DNA of 64,000 bases from Streptomyces sp. S.PNR 29 (GCF_030386795.1 NZ_JANUQM010000006.1:374601-438600); one strand, 5' to 3'; positions 51,794 to 61,116 are shown, counted from the stretch's first letter. Notes: generated from the sequence alone by a model not told the origin. Program-made: numbers and translations.

Positions 51794-52366
51794 TCAGTTG
51801 AGCGACGGGTCGTCCGGATACGTGGCCACCATCGCCAGCTCGTTGCGCTGGCGGCGCAGCACCTCGCGCCAGAGTCTCTCCGGCGACGGGGAGGAGACGT
51901 CGCCGGGCTCGGACTCGACGACATACCAGGCGCCCTCCACCAGCTCGTCCTCCAGCTGGCCCGGGCCCCAGCCGGCGTATCCGGCGAAGATCCGCAGGGA
52001 GCCCACGGCGGAGGCCAGCAGCTCCGGCGGGGCCTCCAGGTCGACCAGACCGATCGCACCGTGCACCCGGCGCCAGCCCAGCGGGGCGCTCTCACCGGAG
52101 GTGCCACCGGGGACGACGGCCACCCCGAGGGCCGAGTCGAGGGAGACCGGGCCGCCCTGGAAGACGACGCCGGGCTCGCCGGCGAGGTCCGCCCAGCCCT
52201 CCAGGATGTCGCCCACGCCGACCGGTGTCGGACGGTTGAGGACGACACCGAGGGAGCCCTCCTCGTCGTGGTCGAGAAGGAGCACCACCGCACGGTCGAA
52301 GTTCGGGTCCGCCAGGGCGGGCGTTGCCACGAGCAACCGCCCTGTGAGCGAGGACACCTCGGTCAT
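51794..52366 (-). CDS. YqgE/AlgH family protein
   Basis: The product is 190 residues. SLTGRLLVATPALADPNFDRAVVLLLDHDEEGSLGVVLNRP at the N-terminus and VFQGGPVSLDSALG are the UPF0301 signatures; AlgH-like proteins have no agreed biochemical role. Alternative starts at 52375 or 52408 are possible. It is divergent from murA, with a 252-bp gap. Confidence 0.92.
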   Translation of the reverse strand: MTEVSSLTGRLLVATPALADPNFDRAVVLLLDHDEEGSLGVVLNRPTPVGVGDILEGWADLAGEPGVVFQGGPVSLDSALGVAVVPGGTSGESAPLGWRRVHGAIGLVDLEAPPELLASAVGSLRIFAGYAGWGPGQLEDELVEGAWYVVESEPGDVSSPSPERLWREVLRRQRNELAMVATYPDDPSLN

Positions 52367-52618
52367 GCCAGACATGATCCCGCATCTTCCCTCACTGTGG
52401 GGAGGCAATCCGGGGACGGGAGTGAAGGCAGGTCAGGGCGCACCGGTGCGCGCCGCGCGCACGGGGGGCGCCGTGACGCGACGTACCCGCCGGGGAACGG
52501 TTCGTGTTGTGACACAGCTATGACGTGGCTGGATCGTCCTCGGGCTTACGGAAGGGGGGTGAGGGGCGATTACCCTTTCCCCTCTGGCCCCTGCCCCACT
52601 CCACGGAACGCGAGATAC

Positions 52619-53959
52619 ATGACCGTCAACGACGATGTCCTGCTTGTCCACGGCGGAACCCCGCTGGAGGGCGAGATCCGGGTCCGCGGTGCGAAGAACC
52701 TCGTGCCTAAGGCCATGGTCGCAGCCCTGCTGGGCAGTGCCCCGAGCAGACTGCGCAATGTTCCGGACATCCGCGACGTGCGGGTCGTACGGGGCCTGCT
52801 GCAACTGCACGGGGTGTCCGTCCGTCCGGGTGACGAGCCGGGCGAACTGGTGATGGACCCGACCCATGTGGAGAGCGCGAACGTCGCCGACATCGACGCC
52901 CACGCGGGTTCCAGCCGTATCCCGATCCTCTTCTGCGGACCGCTGCTGCACCGTCTCGGCCACGCCTTCATCCCGGGGCTCGGCGGCTGTGACATCGGCG
53001 GCCGGCCCATCGACTTCCACTTCGACGTGCTGCGGCAGTTCGGTGCGCGGATCGAGAAGCGTGCGGACGGGCAGTACCTGGAGGCTCCGCAGCGGCTGCG
53101 GGGCACGAAGATCCGGCTGCCGTACCCGTCGGTGGGCGCGACCGAGCAGGTGCTGCTGACGGCCGTCCTCGCCGAGGGTGTCACGGAGTTGTCCAACGCG
53201 GCCGTCGAGCCGGAGATCGAGGACCTGATCTGCGTCCTGCAGAAAATGGGCGCGATCATCGCGATGGACACCGACCGTACGATCCGCATCACCGGTGTGG
53301 ACAGGCTCGGCGGCTACACCCACCGCGCCCTTCCGGACCGCCTGGAGGCGGCCTCCTGGGCGTCGGCGGCGCTGGCGACCGAGGGCAACATCTACGTCCG
53401 CGGTGCCCAGCAGCGGTCGATGATGACGTTCCTGAACACGTATCGGAAGGTGGGCGGGGCCTTCGAGATCGACGACGAGGGCATCCGCTTCTGGCACCCC
53501 GGCGGGCAGTTGAAGTCCATCGCCCTGGAGACGGACGTGCACCCCGGCTTCCAGACGGACTGGCAGCAGCCGCTGGTCGTGGCCCTCACCCAGGCCACCG
53601 GCCTGTCCATCATCCACGAGACGGTCTACGAGTCCCGCCTGGGCTTCACCTCGGCGCTGAACCAGATGGGCGCCCACATCCAGCTCTACCGCGAGTGCCT
53701 CGGCAGCTCCGACTGCCGCTTCGGCCAGCGCAACTTCCTCCACTCGGCCGTCGTGTCGGGCCCGACCAAGCTCCAGGGCGCCGACCTGGTCATCCCCGAC
53801 CTCCGCGGCGGCTTCTCCTACCTCATCGCCGCCCTGGCCGCCCAGGGCACGTCCCGCGTCCACGGCATCGACCTCATCAACCGCGGCTACGAGAACTTCA
53901 TGGAGAAGCTCGTGGAACTCGGCGCGAAGGTGGAACTGCCGGGCAAGGCCCTCGGCTGA
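52619..53959 (+). CDS. murA: UDP-N-acetylglucosamine 1-carboxyvinyltransferase
   Basis: This 446-residue cytosolic enzyme catalyses the first committed step of peptidoglycan synthesis, transferring enolpyruvate from PEP to UDP-GlcNAc. The N-terminal RGAKNLVPKAMVAALL and the active-site loop GGCDIGGRPIDFH (Cys at about residue 124, the PEP- and fosfomycin-binding residue) are intact. The sequence is one of the divergent actinobacterial MurA type. The ATG at 52619 follows GGAACG. It is convergent with hup. Confidence 0.94.
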   Translation: MTVNDDVLLVHGGTPLEGEIRVRGAKNLVPKAMVAALLGSAPSRLRNVPDIRDVRVVRGLLQLHGVSVRPGDEPGELVMDPTHVESANVADIDAHAGSSRIPILFCGPLLHRLGHAFIPGLGGCDIGGRPIDFHFDVLRQFGARIEKRADGQYLEAPQRLRGTKIRLPYPSVGATEQVLLTAVLAEGVTELSNAAVEPEIEDLICVLQKMGAIIAMDTDRTIRITGVDRLGGYTHRALPDRLEAASWASAALATEGNIYVRGAQQRSMMTFLNTYRKVGGAFEIDDEGIRFWHPGGQLKSIALETDVHPGFQTDWQQPLVVALTQATGLSIIHETVYESRLGFTSALNQMGAHIQLYRECLGSSDCRFGQRNFLHSAVVSGPTKLQGADLVIPDLRGGFSYLIAALAAQGTSRVHGIDLINRGYENFMEKLVELGAKVELPGKALG

Positions 53960-54626
53960 CCCACCTCCACCACCCCGGCCGGCGACAGCACCACCCCTGG
54001 CCGGGGTCCTGGGCTGCCCGCCGGGCCGGCACAACAGAGCGACCCGCGCGACCCGCGCAGACCGCGCACGGCGAAGGCACAGCCGCCGGACAGGGCTCTT
54101 CGGCTGCCGCCGCCCGCTCCACAGCAGGGAGCAAGGCCGCTCGCGGCGCAGGCACGGCCGCCGGAGAGGAGTCTTCGGCCGCCCCACCTCCACCACCCCG
54201 GCCCAACGCGGCACCAGCCCTGCCCGGGGCCCCGAGGATGCCCCTCGGGCCGGCACAGCAGGAGCAACCCGCGTACCCCGCTCACGGCCAGAGTGCAGCC
54301 GCCGAGCAGCGCTCTTCGTCCACCCCCGGCCAGTGAGCACCGCCCCTGCCCGGGACTCTTCGTCCACCCCCGGCCGGTGAGCACCGCCCCCCCCCCGGGG
54401 TCCTGGGGCCCCTCCGGCCGGCACAGCAGAAGCCACCCGCGTACCCCGCTCACGGCCAAAGTGCAGCCGCCGAGCCGGGCTCTTCGCCCGCACCCCCGGC
54501 CGATGACAGCACCGCCCCTGCCCGGGTACGACGATGGGGCGGCCCCCGGTGAGGGGGCCGCCCCATGTGGCGTTGCTGAGCCTCAGGGGCTCTCGTACGC
54601 CGTCCCGTGGCGTACGGACGGCAAGG
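53960..54626. repeat. 667-bp repeat-rich spacer between murA and hup
   Basis: Imperfect direct repeats of roughly 165-220 bp cover most of it. CCACCTCCACCACCCCGGCC occurs near 53960 and 54184. GCCGGCACAGCAG.. to ..GCAGCCGCCGAG occurs near 54250-54306 and 54418-54472. CTCTTCGTCCACCCCCGGCC occurs near 54312 and 54357. A homopolymeric run of about 11 C bases lies near 54386-54396. No protein frame is supported. Confidence 0.72.
54534..54566. terminator. 14-bp hairpin between murA and hup
   Basis: ATGGGGCGGCCCCC and GGGGGCCGCCCCAT are perfect 14-bp arms around GGTGA, with stem ends at 54534 and 54566. It lies 60 bp after the hup stop on the minus strand, in the right place to terminate hup. Confidence 0.75.
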
Positions 54627-54908
54627 TCACTTGCCCTTGGCGGCTTCCTTCAGCTTGCTGCCCGCGGAGACCTTGACGCTGAAGCCCTCCGGGATCTGGA
54701 TCGGCTCGCCGGTCTGCGGGTTCCGCGCGGTGCGAGCGGCACGCTTGGTGCGCTCGAAGGTGAGGAAGCCCGGGATGGTGACCTTCTCGTCCCCCTTGGA
54801 GACGACATCGCCGACGACGTCGGCGAACGCGGCCAGCACGGCGTCGGCGTCCTTGCGGGTCACCTCGGCGCGCTCGGCCAGCGCGGCCACCAGCTCACTG
54901 CGGTTCAT
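54627..54908 (-). CDS. hup: HU-family DNA-binding protein
   Basis: The product is 93 residues. The sequence MNRSELVAALAERAEVTRKDADAVLAAF begins the HU fold. GDEKVTIPGFLTFERTKRAARTARNPQTGEPIQIP includes the DNA-bending beta-arm with the conserved Arg-Asn-Pro. It is the single-domain, short HU of actinobacteria without a lysine-rich tail. The ribosome site GGGAG lies just upstream. Confidence 0.97.
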   Translation of the reverse strand: MNRSELVAALAERAEVTRKDADAVLAAFADVVGDVVSKGDEKVTIPGFLTFERTKRAARTARNPQTGEPIQIPEGFSVKVSAGSKLKEAAKGK

Positions 54909-55219
54909 GTTGTTACTCCCGTGTTCTTCTTGCCGTTGAGGCGTGCCACGCGGCGGAGCCGCATGTCAGGCGCTGCGAAGCCGATGCTGCCAGGGTCCCC
55001 GGTGAGTCCCCGGGCCCGGGTCCGACCGTCAGACCCTCGCGCCCAGTGACGCATCCTGCCTCTACCTGCGGCGGGAAAGCCAATCCGGCACCCGCAGGAG
55101 TCGTGAGAACACTCTTGGGAGTCACACGAAAAGAGGCTGAGCACGGCCGACACCATAGGCTCCGCCGCCGAGGACGGGTCCTGCGACGCGCCGGTTTCAA
55201 GGTCGGCCCGTGGGGATCC
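54909..55219. promoter_or_regulatory. hup upstream region
   Basis: These 311 bp hold no supported gene. They contain the hup leader with a ribosome site directly before 54908 and, farther out, the 3' end of the malic enzyme transcript. No operator is recognised. Confidence 0.5.
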
Positions 55220-56653
55220 TCACAGTGCGGGGGCCACCGCTGCCGCCGCCCCGACCGCCTTGGCGGCCTCCCGCACGGCCCCGGCCACGGCGCCCGCGAC
55301 CTTGTCGTTGAAGACGCTCGGGATGATGTAGTTAGGGTTCAGCTCGTCCTCGGTCACCACGTCCGCGAGGGCGGTGGCGGCGGCCAGCATCATCTCGGTG
55401 TTGACCGTGCGGGACTGGGCGTCCAGCAGGCCGCGGAAGACGCCCGGGAAGACCAGCACGTTGTTGATCTGGTTCGGGAAGTCCGAGCGGCCCGTGGCCA
55501 CAACTGCGGCCGTCTGGCGGGCGATTGCCGGATCCACCTCGGGGTCCGGGTTCGCGAGCGCGAACACGATGGCGCCGTCGGCCATGGCGGCCACGTCGTC
55601 GCCGTCGAGGACGTTCGGAGCGGAGACGCCGATGAAGACGTCCGCGTCGCGCACGGCCTCCTTCAGCGTGCCCGTCAGGTTCTCGGGGTTGGTGTTGTCG
55701 GCGATCCAGCGCAGCGCCGAGCCGGGCGCGGCGTCGACCAGGTCCTCGCGGCCGGCGTGCACGACGCCGTGGATGTCGGCGACGACGGCGTTCTTCACGC
55801 CCGCGGCGAGCAGCAGTTTCAGGATGGCCGTACCGGCCGCGCCGGCGCCGGACATGACCACGCGCACGTTCTCGATGGCCTTGCCCACCACGCGCAGTGC
55901 GTTGGTGAGGGCGGCGAGGACGACGATCGCCGTGCCGTGCTGGTCGTCGTGGAAGACGGGGATGTCGAGGGCCTCGCGCAGCCGCGCCTCGATCTCGAAG
56001 CAGCGGGGCGCGGAGATGTCCTCGAGGTTGATGCCGGCGAAGCCCGGGGCGATCGCCTTGACGATCTCGACGATCGCGTCGGTGTCCTGGGTGTCGAGGC
56101 AGATCGGCCAGGCGTCGATGCCGGCGAACCGCTTGAAGAGGGCCGCCTTGCCCTCCATGACGGGCAGCGCGGCCTTGGGGCCGATGTTGCCGAGGCCCAG
56201 CACCGCCGAGCCGTCCGTCACGACCGCAACGGAGTTGCGCTTGATGGTGAGGCGGCGGGCGTCCTCGGGGTTCTCGGCGATCGCCATGCAGACGCGGGCC
56301 ACACCCGGCGTGTAGACCATGGACAGGTCGTCACGGTTGCGGATGGGGTGCTTCGACGCCATCTCGATCTTGCCGCCGAGGTGCATGAGGAACGTACGGT
56401 CCGAGACCTTGCCCAGCGTGACGCCCTCGATGCCGCGGAGCTTCTCCACGATCTCGTCGGCGTGTGCGGTCGAGGTGGCCGCGATCGTGACGTCGATGCG
56501 GAGCTTCTCGTGACCGGACGCGGTGACGTCGAGGCCGGTCACCGAGCCTCCGGAGGACTCCACGGCGGTGGTGAGCTGCGAGACGGCGGTTCCGCTCGCG
56601 GGCACCTCCAGCCGGACCGTCATCGAGTAGGAGACGCTGGGCGCCGTTGCCAT
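55220..56653 (-). CDS. NAD(P)-dependent malic enzyme with ACT domain
   Basis: This 477-residue enzyme decarboxylates malate to pyruvate, making NAD(P)H. An N-terminal ACT-like domain (about 5-80) precedes the malic domain: MVYTPGVARVCMAIAENP with the catalytic Tyr, then PVMEGKAALFKRFAGIDAWPI with the catalytic Lys, and VFHDDQHGTAIVVLAAL with metal-binding Asp. The dinucleotide fold is at VVMSGAGAAGTAIL. The ACT domain suggests allosteric control. It probably supplies NADPH for lipid and antibiotic precursors. Confidence 0.95.
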   Translation of the reverse strand: MATAPSVSYSMTVRLEVPASGTAVSQLTTAVESSGGSVTGLDVTASGHEKLRIDVTIAATSTAHADEIVEKLRGIEGVTLGKVSDRTFLMHLGGKIEMASKHPIRNRDDLSMVYTPGVARVCMAIAENPEDARRLTIKRNSVAVVTDGSAVLGLGNIGPKAALPVMEGKAALFKRFAGIDAWPICLDTQDTDAIVEIVKAIAPGFAGINLEDISAPRCFEIEARLREALDIPVFHDDQHGTAIVVLAALTNALRVVGKAIENVRVVMSGAGAAGTAILKLLLAAGVKNAVVADIHGVVHAGREDLVDAAPGSALRWIADNTNPENLTGTLKEAVRDADVFIGVSAPNVLDGDDVAAMADGAIVFALANPDPEVDPAIARQTAAVVATGRSDFPNQINNVLVFPGVFRGLLDAQSRTVNTEMMLAAATALADVVTEDELNPNYIIPSVFNDKVAGAVAGAVREAAKAVGAAAAVAPAL

Positions 56654-56978
56654 GGCCGACTTCCTCTGCTTTCACGATGTCGCGAAGATGTGCCGTCCGA
56701 TCGTCGCACCTACCGTCGGGTAGCTGGTAGCCGCGTGAGGTTGCGAACGTTTTGTTCTCAAGCACATGCCAAGCAAAAGAGGTCCACGTCACATCGTGAC
56801 GTGGACCTCTTCGACGTTCAGTGACACCGACCCGCCATGCTCGCCTCGCGGCAAGTGGTCGCTCGAAGCGACTAAGGTTGGGCCCGGGGGCTTGGATCGG
56901 GCCGGTGCCACATCAAGGCTAACAAACAGATCCCGTACGGCCATTCCCGCACCGGAGTTCGTCTTCGAGCGGTTCCGG
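56654..56978. other. Malic enzyme upstream region with 16-bp hairpin
   Basis: These 325 bp contain no supported gene. A perfect 16-bp-arm hairpin (56777-56811, loop ATC), followed on the minus strand by TTTTGCTT, is a strong rho-independent-like terminator. It lies downstream of the VOC gene and upstream of the malic enzyme promoter. Confidence 0.7.
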
Positions 56979-57311
56979 TCACCCGGCGGGCGTGCCGATG
57001 CGCAGGCGGTTGCCGTCGGGGTCGCGCAGCTCGATCTCCCGCGCCCAGGGAGCCGCCTCGACTCGTAGCCCGAACTCGGCGGCGACCTCGTCGACATCGG
57101 CCACCCGCAGGTAGACCAGGGTGTCCGGCCGCGCGTCCCCGGGGTGCTCCGACAGGAACAGCCGTACCCGGCCGCGCGCGACCTCCACGAAGGCCGGCAG
57201 GCCCGGCTCGAAGCGGTGTTCCCACTGCTGGGCGAAGCCCAGTCGGCCGTACCAGCGGACGGCCGCGGCGGCGTCGGCCACGCGCAGGATCGGGATGACT
57301 TCCTCGTCCAT
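56979..57311 (-). CDS. VOC-family (glyoxalase/bleomycin-resistance-like) protein
   Basis: The product is 110 residues. A single VOC module pair: VIPILRVADAAAAVRWYGRLGFA at the start, LVYLRVADVDEVAAEFG in the middle and REIELRDPDGNRLRIG at the end. The family includes metal-dependent isomerases, dioxygenases and antibiotic-binding proteins; the function here is not determinable. It follows the HelD-like gene on the same strand. Confidence 0.87.
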   Translation of the reverse strand: MDEEVIPILRVADAAAAVRWYGRLGFAQQWEHRFEPGLPAFVEVARGRVRLFLSEHPGDARPDTLVYLRVADVDEVAAEFGLRVEAAPWAREIELRDPDGNRLRIGTPAG

Positions 57312-57357
57312 GACGCCATGCTCGCAGACGCCACCGGGCGGCCGGGCCCGAAGACCG

Positions 57358-59643
57358 CTAATCGCGCAGCAGGTCCGGCACCCCGGCCGCGTCCGGCTCG
57401 TCCCGGTCGCCCGAGACGACCGTCAGCTGCTGGGTGGCGCGGGTCAGGGCGACGTACAGGACACGAAGGCCCGCCGGGGACTCGTCCGCGATCTCCGCCG
57501 GGGAGAAGACGACCGTCGCGTCGTACTCCAGGCCCTTGGCCTCCAGGCTGCCGAGCGCCACGACCCGGTCGCCGAGCCCGGCGAGCCAGCGCCTGGCCTC
57601 CTCGCGGCGGTTCATCGCGACGACGACGCCGACCGTGCCGTCGACCCGGTCCAGCAGCCGCGCGGCCTCCTCGCGGACCGTCTGGGCCGGCGATTCCCGT
57701 ACGACCTCGAAGCGCGGTTGCACGCCGGTGGAGCGCACGGCCCTCGGCGACCGCGAGCCCGGCATGGCGAGGGCCAGCACCTTGGACGCCAGCTCGGCGA
57801 TCTCCGCGGGGTTGCGGTAGTTCACGGTGAGCTCGAAGCGGCGGCGCGGGCGGGTGCCGAGGGCCTCGTCGCGGGCGGCCGCCGCCTCGTCGGGGTCGGA
57901 CCAGGAGGACTGGGCCGGGTCGCCGACGACCGTCCAGGTGGCGTGCCGGCCGCGCCGGCCGACCATCCGCCACTGCATCGGCGTGAGGTCCTGGGCCTCG
58001 TCGACGATGACGTGCGCGTACTCGGTGCGCTCCTGCGCCAGCCGCTCGGCGCGCTCGCGCTGGGTCTCCTCGCGGACCGGCATCAGCTCCTCCAGCCCGG
58101 TGAGCTGCTCCAGCGGGTCCAGCTCGCGCTTCCTCCGGGGGCGGGCCGGACTGCCGAGGATGGCCTGGAGCTCGTCGAGCATCGCCACGTCGTGCACGGA
58201 GTGGCCGTCCCGCTTCAGGGAGCGGGCGACCCTGCGGACCTCGCCCGGGTTGAGGATCCGTCGCGCCCAGCGGCCCAGCCGCCGCTCGTCGGACATGGCC
58301 GTCAGCACGGCTCCCGGGGTCAGCTCGGGCCACCAGGCGTCGAGGAACGCGATGAAGCCGTCCTCGGCGGACACGTCCTCGTCGAAGGAGGAGCGCAGCT
58401 CGGCCGCCAGCTCGGGGTCGGTGTGCCGGGCGGCGGCGCCGGACTTCTCCCACAGGGCGTCCAGCAGCAGCTTGCGGGCGCGGGGGCGCAGCAGGTTCAC
58501 GGGCGCGGTGCCGCCGAGGGCGGCTCGGCGGATGCCCTCCAGTTCGCCGGCCTCCAGCTCCAGCCGGCGGCCGAAGGCGACCACCCGCAGCCGGTCCGGT
58601 GAATCGTTCAGCTCCAGGGCTCCGCGCGCGGCCTTGCGCAGCACCTTGAGCATGCGGGAGGAGCCCTTGGCGCGGGCCGCGGACGGGGAGTCGTACAGCG
58701 TGGCCTCGGCGCCGTCGACCAGGGAGCCGATCGCGCGGATGGCGACCTGGCCCTCTTCGCCGAGGGAGGGCAGCACGCCCTCGGTGTACGCCACCAGCAG
58801 CGGGGTGGGCGAGACGATCAGGATGCCGCCCGCGTACCGGCGCCGGTCCTGGTAGAGGAGGTAGGCCGCCCGGTGCAGGGCGACGGCGGTCTTGCCGGTG
58901 CCGGGGCCGCCCTCGACATACGTCACGGAGGCGGCGGGGGCGCGGATCACAAGATCCTGCTCTGCCTGGATGGAGGCGACGATGTCCCGCATGGTGTGGC
59001 TGCGCGCCTGCCCGAGCGCGGCCATCAGGGCGCCGTCGCCGATGACGGGCAGCTCGTCACCGTCGAGGAAGGCCTTCAGCTCGGGACGCATCAGGTCGTC
59101 CTCGACGCCCAGCACTCTGCGCCCCTTGGAGCGGATGACGCGCCGGCGCACGACCCGGCCGGGGTCGACGGGGGTGGAGCGGTAGAAGGGGGCGGCGGCG
59201 GGGGCCCGCCAGTCGATGACCAGCGGGGCGTAGTCCTCGTCGAGGACGCCGATGCGGCCGATGTGCAGGGTCTCGGCGATGTCGGCGGTGTTGTCGGAGC
59301 GCACGGCTCCCTCGGCGGGCTCGACCGCCGTGTAGGCGCCGTCGGGACCCTTCTTGCCGTCCTTGCCCCGCAGCAGGTCGATCCGGCCGAAGAGGAAGTC
59401 CTCGAACTCGTTGTTGAGGCGGCTGAGGTGGATGCCCGCGCGGAAGACCTGGGCGTCCCGCTCGGCGAGCGCCCCGGGCGTGCCGATCTGACCGCGCTGG
59501 GCAGCGTCGTTCATGAGGAACTCGGCCTCGTGGATCTTCTCCTCAAGGCGCCGGTACACCCGGTCCAGGTGTTCCTGTTCGACGCTGATCTCCCGGTCGC
59601 GAACCGAGTCGACCGCGGTTTCCTGTTGAGCCTGAGCGGCCAC
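57358..59643 (-). CDS. HelD-like UvrD-family ATPase
   Basis: The product is 761 residues. It has an N-terminal coiled-coil (EQEHLDRVYRRLEEKIHEAE). Walker A is EGGPGTGKTAVAL, motif II is VDEAQDLTPMQW, and motifs IV-VI include VNYRNPAEIAELA and LYVALTRATQQL. The layout matches HelD/HelR, proteins that bind RNA polymerase and dislodge it from DNA, some conferring rifamycin tolerance. The start is GTG at 59643 with an AAGGGGG site. It lies downstream of the sigma/anti-sigma pair on the same strand. Confidence 0.9.
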   Translation of the reverse strand: MAAQAQQETAVDSVRDREISVEQEHLDRVYRRLEEKIHEAEFLMNDAAQRGQIGTPGALAERDAQVFRAGIHLSRLNNEFEDFLFGRIDLLRGKDGKKGPDGAYTAVEPAEGAVRSDNTADIAETLHIGRIGVLDEDYAPLVIDWRAPAAAPFYRSTPVDPGRVVRRRVIRSKGRRVLGVEDDLMRPELKAFLDGDELPVIGDGALMAALGQARSHTMRDIVASIQAEQDLVIRAPAASVTYVEGGPGTGKTAVALHRAAYLLYQDRRRYAGGILIVSPTPLLVAYTEGVLPSLGEEGQVAIRAIGSLVDGAEATLYDSPSAARAKGSSRMLKVLRKAARGALELNDSPDRLRVVAFGRRLELEAGELEGIRRAALGGTAPVNLLRPRARKLLLDALWEKSGAAARHTDPELAAELRSSFDEDVSAEDGFIAFLDAWWPELTPGAVLTAMSDERRLGRWARRILNPGEVRRVARSLKRDGHSVHDVAMLDELQAILGSPARPRRKRELDPLEQLTGLEELMPVREETQRERAERLAQERTEYAHVIVDEAQDLTPMQWRMVGRRGRHATWTVVGDPAQSSWSDPDEAAAARDEALGTRPRRRFELTVNYRNPAEIAELASKVLALAMPGSRSPRAVRSTGVQPRFEVVRESPAQTVREEAARLLDRVDGTVGVVVAMNRREEARRWLAGLGDRVVALGSLEAKGLEYDATVVFSPAEIADESPAGLRVLYVALTRATQQLTVVSGDRDEPDAAGVPDLLRD

Positions 59644-59645
59644 CG

Positions 59646-59696
59646 GGCCCCCTTCTGACGTGCTGGGCAGCCGTCAACCGTACGCGAAGGGGGCCC
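59646..59696. promoter_or_regulatory. Stem overlapping the HelD-like ribosome site
   Basis: GGGCCCCCTTC (59646-59656) and GAAGGGGGCCC (59686-59696) are perfect 11-bp arms separated by 29 bases. One arm contains the AAGGGGG ribosome site of the HelD-like gene. It may be a terminator of the anti-sigma gene, or it may mask translation of the helicase. Confidence 0.5.
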
Positions 59697-59710
59697 CGTG
59701 CGGGAAGAAG

Positions 59711-60541
59711 CTACGCGTCGATCTGGACCAGCTTCTTCCCGTCGAAGGTCATGACCTCGAAGTGATCGATCTCGTTCGGCTGGAAGGCGGCGCCACCGAG
59801 CACGTACAGGGGCTGCTTGGCCTGCTCGGTCTTGGCGTCCGGGAGGCCGTAGCCCCACTTGCCCACGGACCAGGAGCTGATCGTCTCCCGCTCGCCGTTC
59901 TTGCCGACGGCGATGAGCGAGCACTTCTCCGGGCCCTTGACGTTCTTGAGCTCCACGCCGACTTCCGCGCCCCAGAGCTTCTCCTCCATGGCCACGGTCG
60001 CGGTGACCTTGGTGCTCGGGTCGGTGGCGGTGAGCTTGTCGGACATCTGCTGGAAGGCCTGCTTGGCGGGGCTGGCCTGGAGTGTCTGGTTGCCGCCGCT
60101 GCCGCCGTCGCCGCCACCGCCGCTCGTCGCCACGGCCACGAACGGGCCGCCGACGATCAGCGCGGCCGCGGCCGCCACCATGTAGAAGCTGCGGCGCCGC
60201 TTCTGGGCGCGGCGCTCGGCGACCTCGTCGACGAGCTTCTCGACCACCCGCGGGCTGGGCTTCGCGGAGAGCGACTCGCCGATCGCGGGTGTGCCGGAGC
60301 CGGGCAGGTCCGCGAGCGCGGCCAGCATCGGTTCCATCCCGGCGAGCTCGTCGAGCTGCTGGGCGCACCATTCACAGGTGGCGAGATGGGCCTCGAAGGC
60401 GGTCGCTTCGGCATCGTCGAGGATGCCGAGGGCGTAGGCGCCGACGGTCTCGTGTTCGTTCGGCACCGGTGATCCCTGCATGGGACCAGACATACCCGCG
60501 CCACCTGTACCGAATCCCTGATTACCCCCGTAAACGCTCAT
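59711..60541 (-). CDS. rsuA: Zinc-finger anti-sigma factor (RsuA-like)
   Basis: The product is 276 residues. The N-terminal cytosolic anti-sigma domain contains a ZAS motif: FEAHLATCEWCAQQLDEL with HxxxCxxC. A single transmembrane helix (about 119-138) precedes an extracytoplasmic region of about 120 residues. It binds and inhibits the ECF sigma factor encoded directly upstream; signals cause its release. The ATG at 60541 overlaps the sigma stop as TGATG (GTG at 60544 is an alternative). The gene pair matches S. coelicolor sigU/rsuA. Confidence 0.9.
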   Translation of the reverse strand: MSVYGGNQGFGTGGAGMSGPMQGSPVPNEHETVGAYALGILDDAEATAFEAHLATCEWCAQQLDELAGMEPMLAALADLPGSGTPAIGESLSAKPSPRVVEKLVDEVAERRAQKRRRSFYMVAAAAALIVGGPFVAVATSGGGGDGGSGGNQTLQASPAKQAFQQMSDKLTATDPSTKVTATVAMEEKLWGAEVGVELKNVKGPEKCSLIAVGKNGERETISSWSVGKWGYGLPDAKTEQAKQPLYVLGGAAFQPNEIDHFEVMTFDGKKLVQIDA

Positions 60542-61116
60542 CACGCCGTCACACCCCGCTCCTCCAGGGCCAGCTTCATCGACCGCAGGGCATAGAAGAC
60601 CCGCGAGCGGACGGTGCCGCTGGGTATGCCCAGGGTCTCGGCCGCCTCATTGACGGTACGCCCCTTGAAATACGTCTCGACGAGGACCTCCCGGTGGGCC
60701 GGGGTCAGGTCGTCGAGCGCGTCCGACAGCGTCATGAGCCACAGCGCCTTGTCGATCTCGTCCTCCGCGGGGATGACCTCCAGCGGCGACGGGTCGACCT
60801 CCTGCGGCCGGGCCTGCCGGCTGCGGTGGCCGTCGATGACGATGCGGCGAGCGACCGTCACCAGCCAGGGGCGTACCGAGCCGGTCGCCCGATTGAGCTG
60901 ACCGGCATTCTTCCAGGCACGGATGAGCGTCTCCTGCACGACGTCCTCGGCACGCTGCCGATCTCCGGCGACCAGCCTCAAGACATACGCAAGCAGGGGT
61001 CCGGCATGCTCTCTGTACAGAGCACGCATCAGCTCCTCGTCAGGTTCCGAGGGCTGGGACATGCGATGTCGGGCCCTCGTTCCACGTTCATTGGCCACGA
61101 CGGAATCCTTGCGCAC
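60541..61116 (-). CDS. sigU: ECF-family RNA polymerase sigma factor (SigU-like)
   Basis: The product is 191 residues. Region 2 (YREHAGPLLAYVLRLVAGDRQRAEDVVQETLIRAWKNA) and region 4 (LTPAHREVLVETYFKGRTVNEAAETLGIPSGTVRSRVFYALRSMKLALEE) are complete. The GTG at 61116 has GGAGGT 5 nt upstream and is preferred. Its product directs a stress or developmental regulon; the partner anti-sigma gene overlaps by one base. Confidence 0.93.
   Translation of the reverse strand: MRKDSVVANERGTRARHRMSQPSEPDEELMRALYREHAGPLLAYVLRLVAGDRQRAEDVVQETLIRAWKNAGQLNRATGSVRPWLVTVARRIVIDGHRSRQARPQEVDPSPLEVIPAEDEIDKALWLMTLSDALDDLTPAHREVLVETYFKGRTVNEAAETLGIPSGTVRSRVFYALRSMKLALEERGVTA

Noticed and set aside
54293..54676. Frames in the murA-hup spacer
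   Set aside because: Low-complexity translation of the repeats, no start or homology.
59643..59711. Rifamycin-associated element upstream of HelD-like gene
   Set aside because: The expected short palindrome was not seen; only a long stem over the ribosome site is present.
59511..60371. Minus frame overlapping the anti-sigma gene
   Set aside because: Shadow frame; the real anti-sigma frame has the HxxxCxxC motif.
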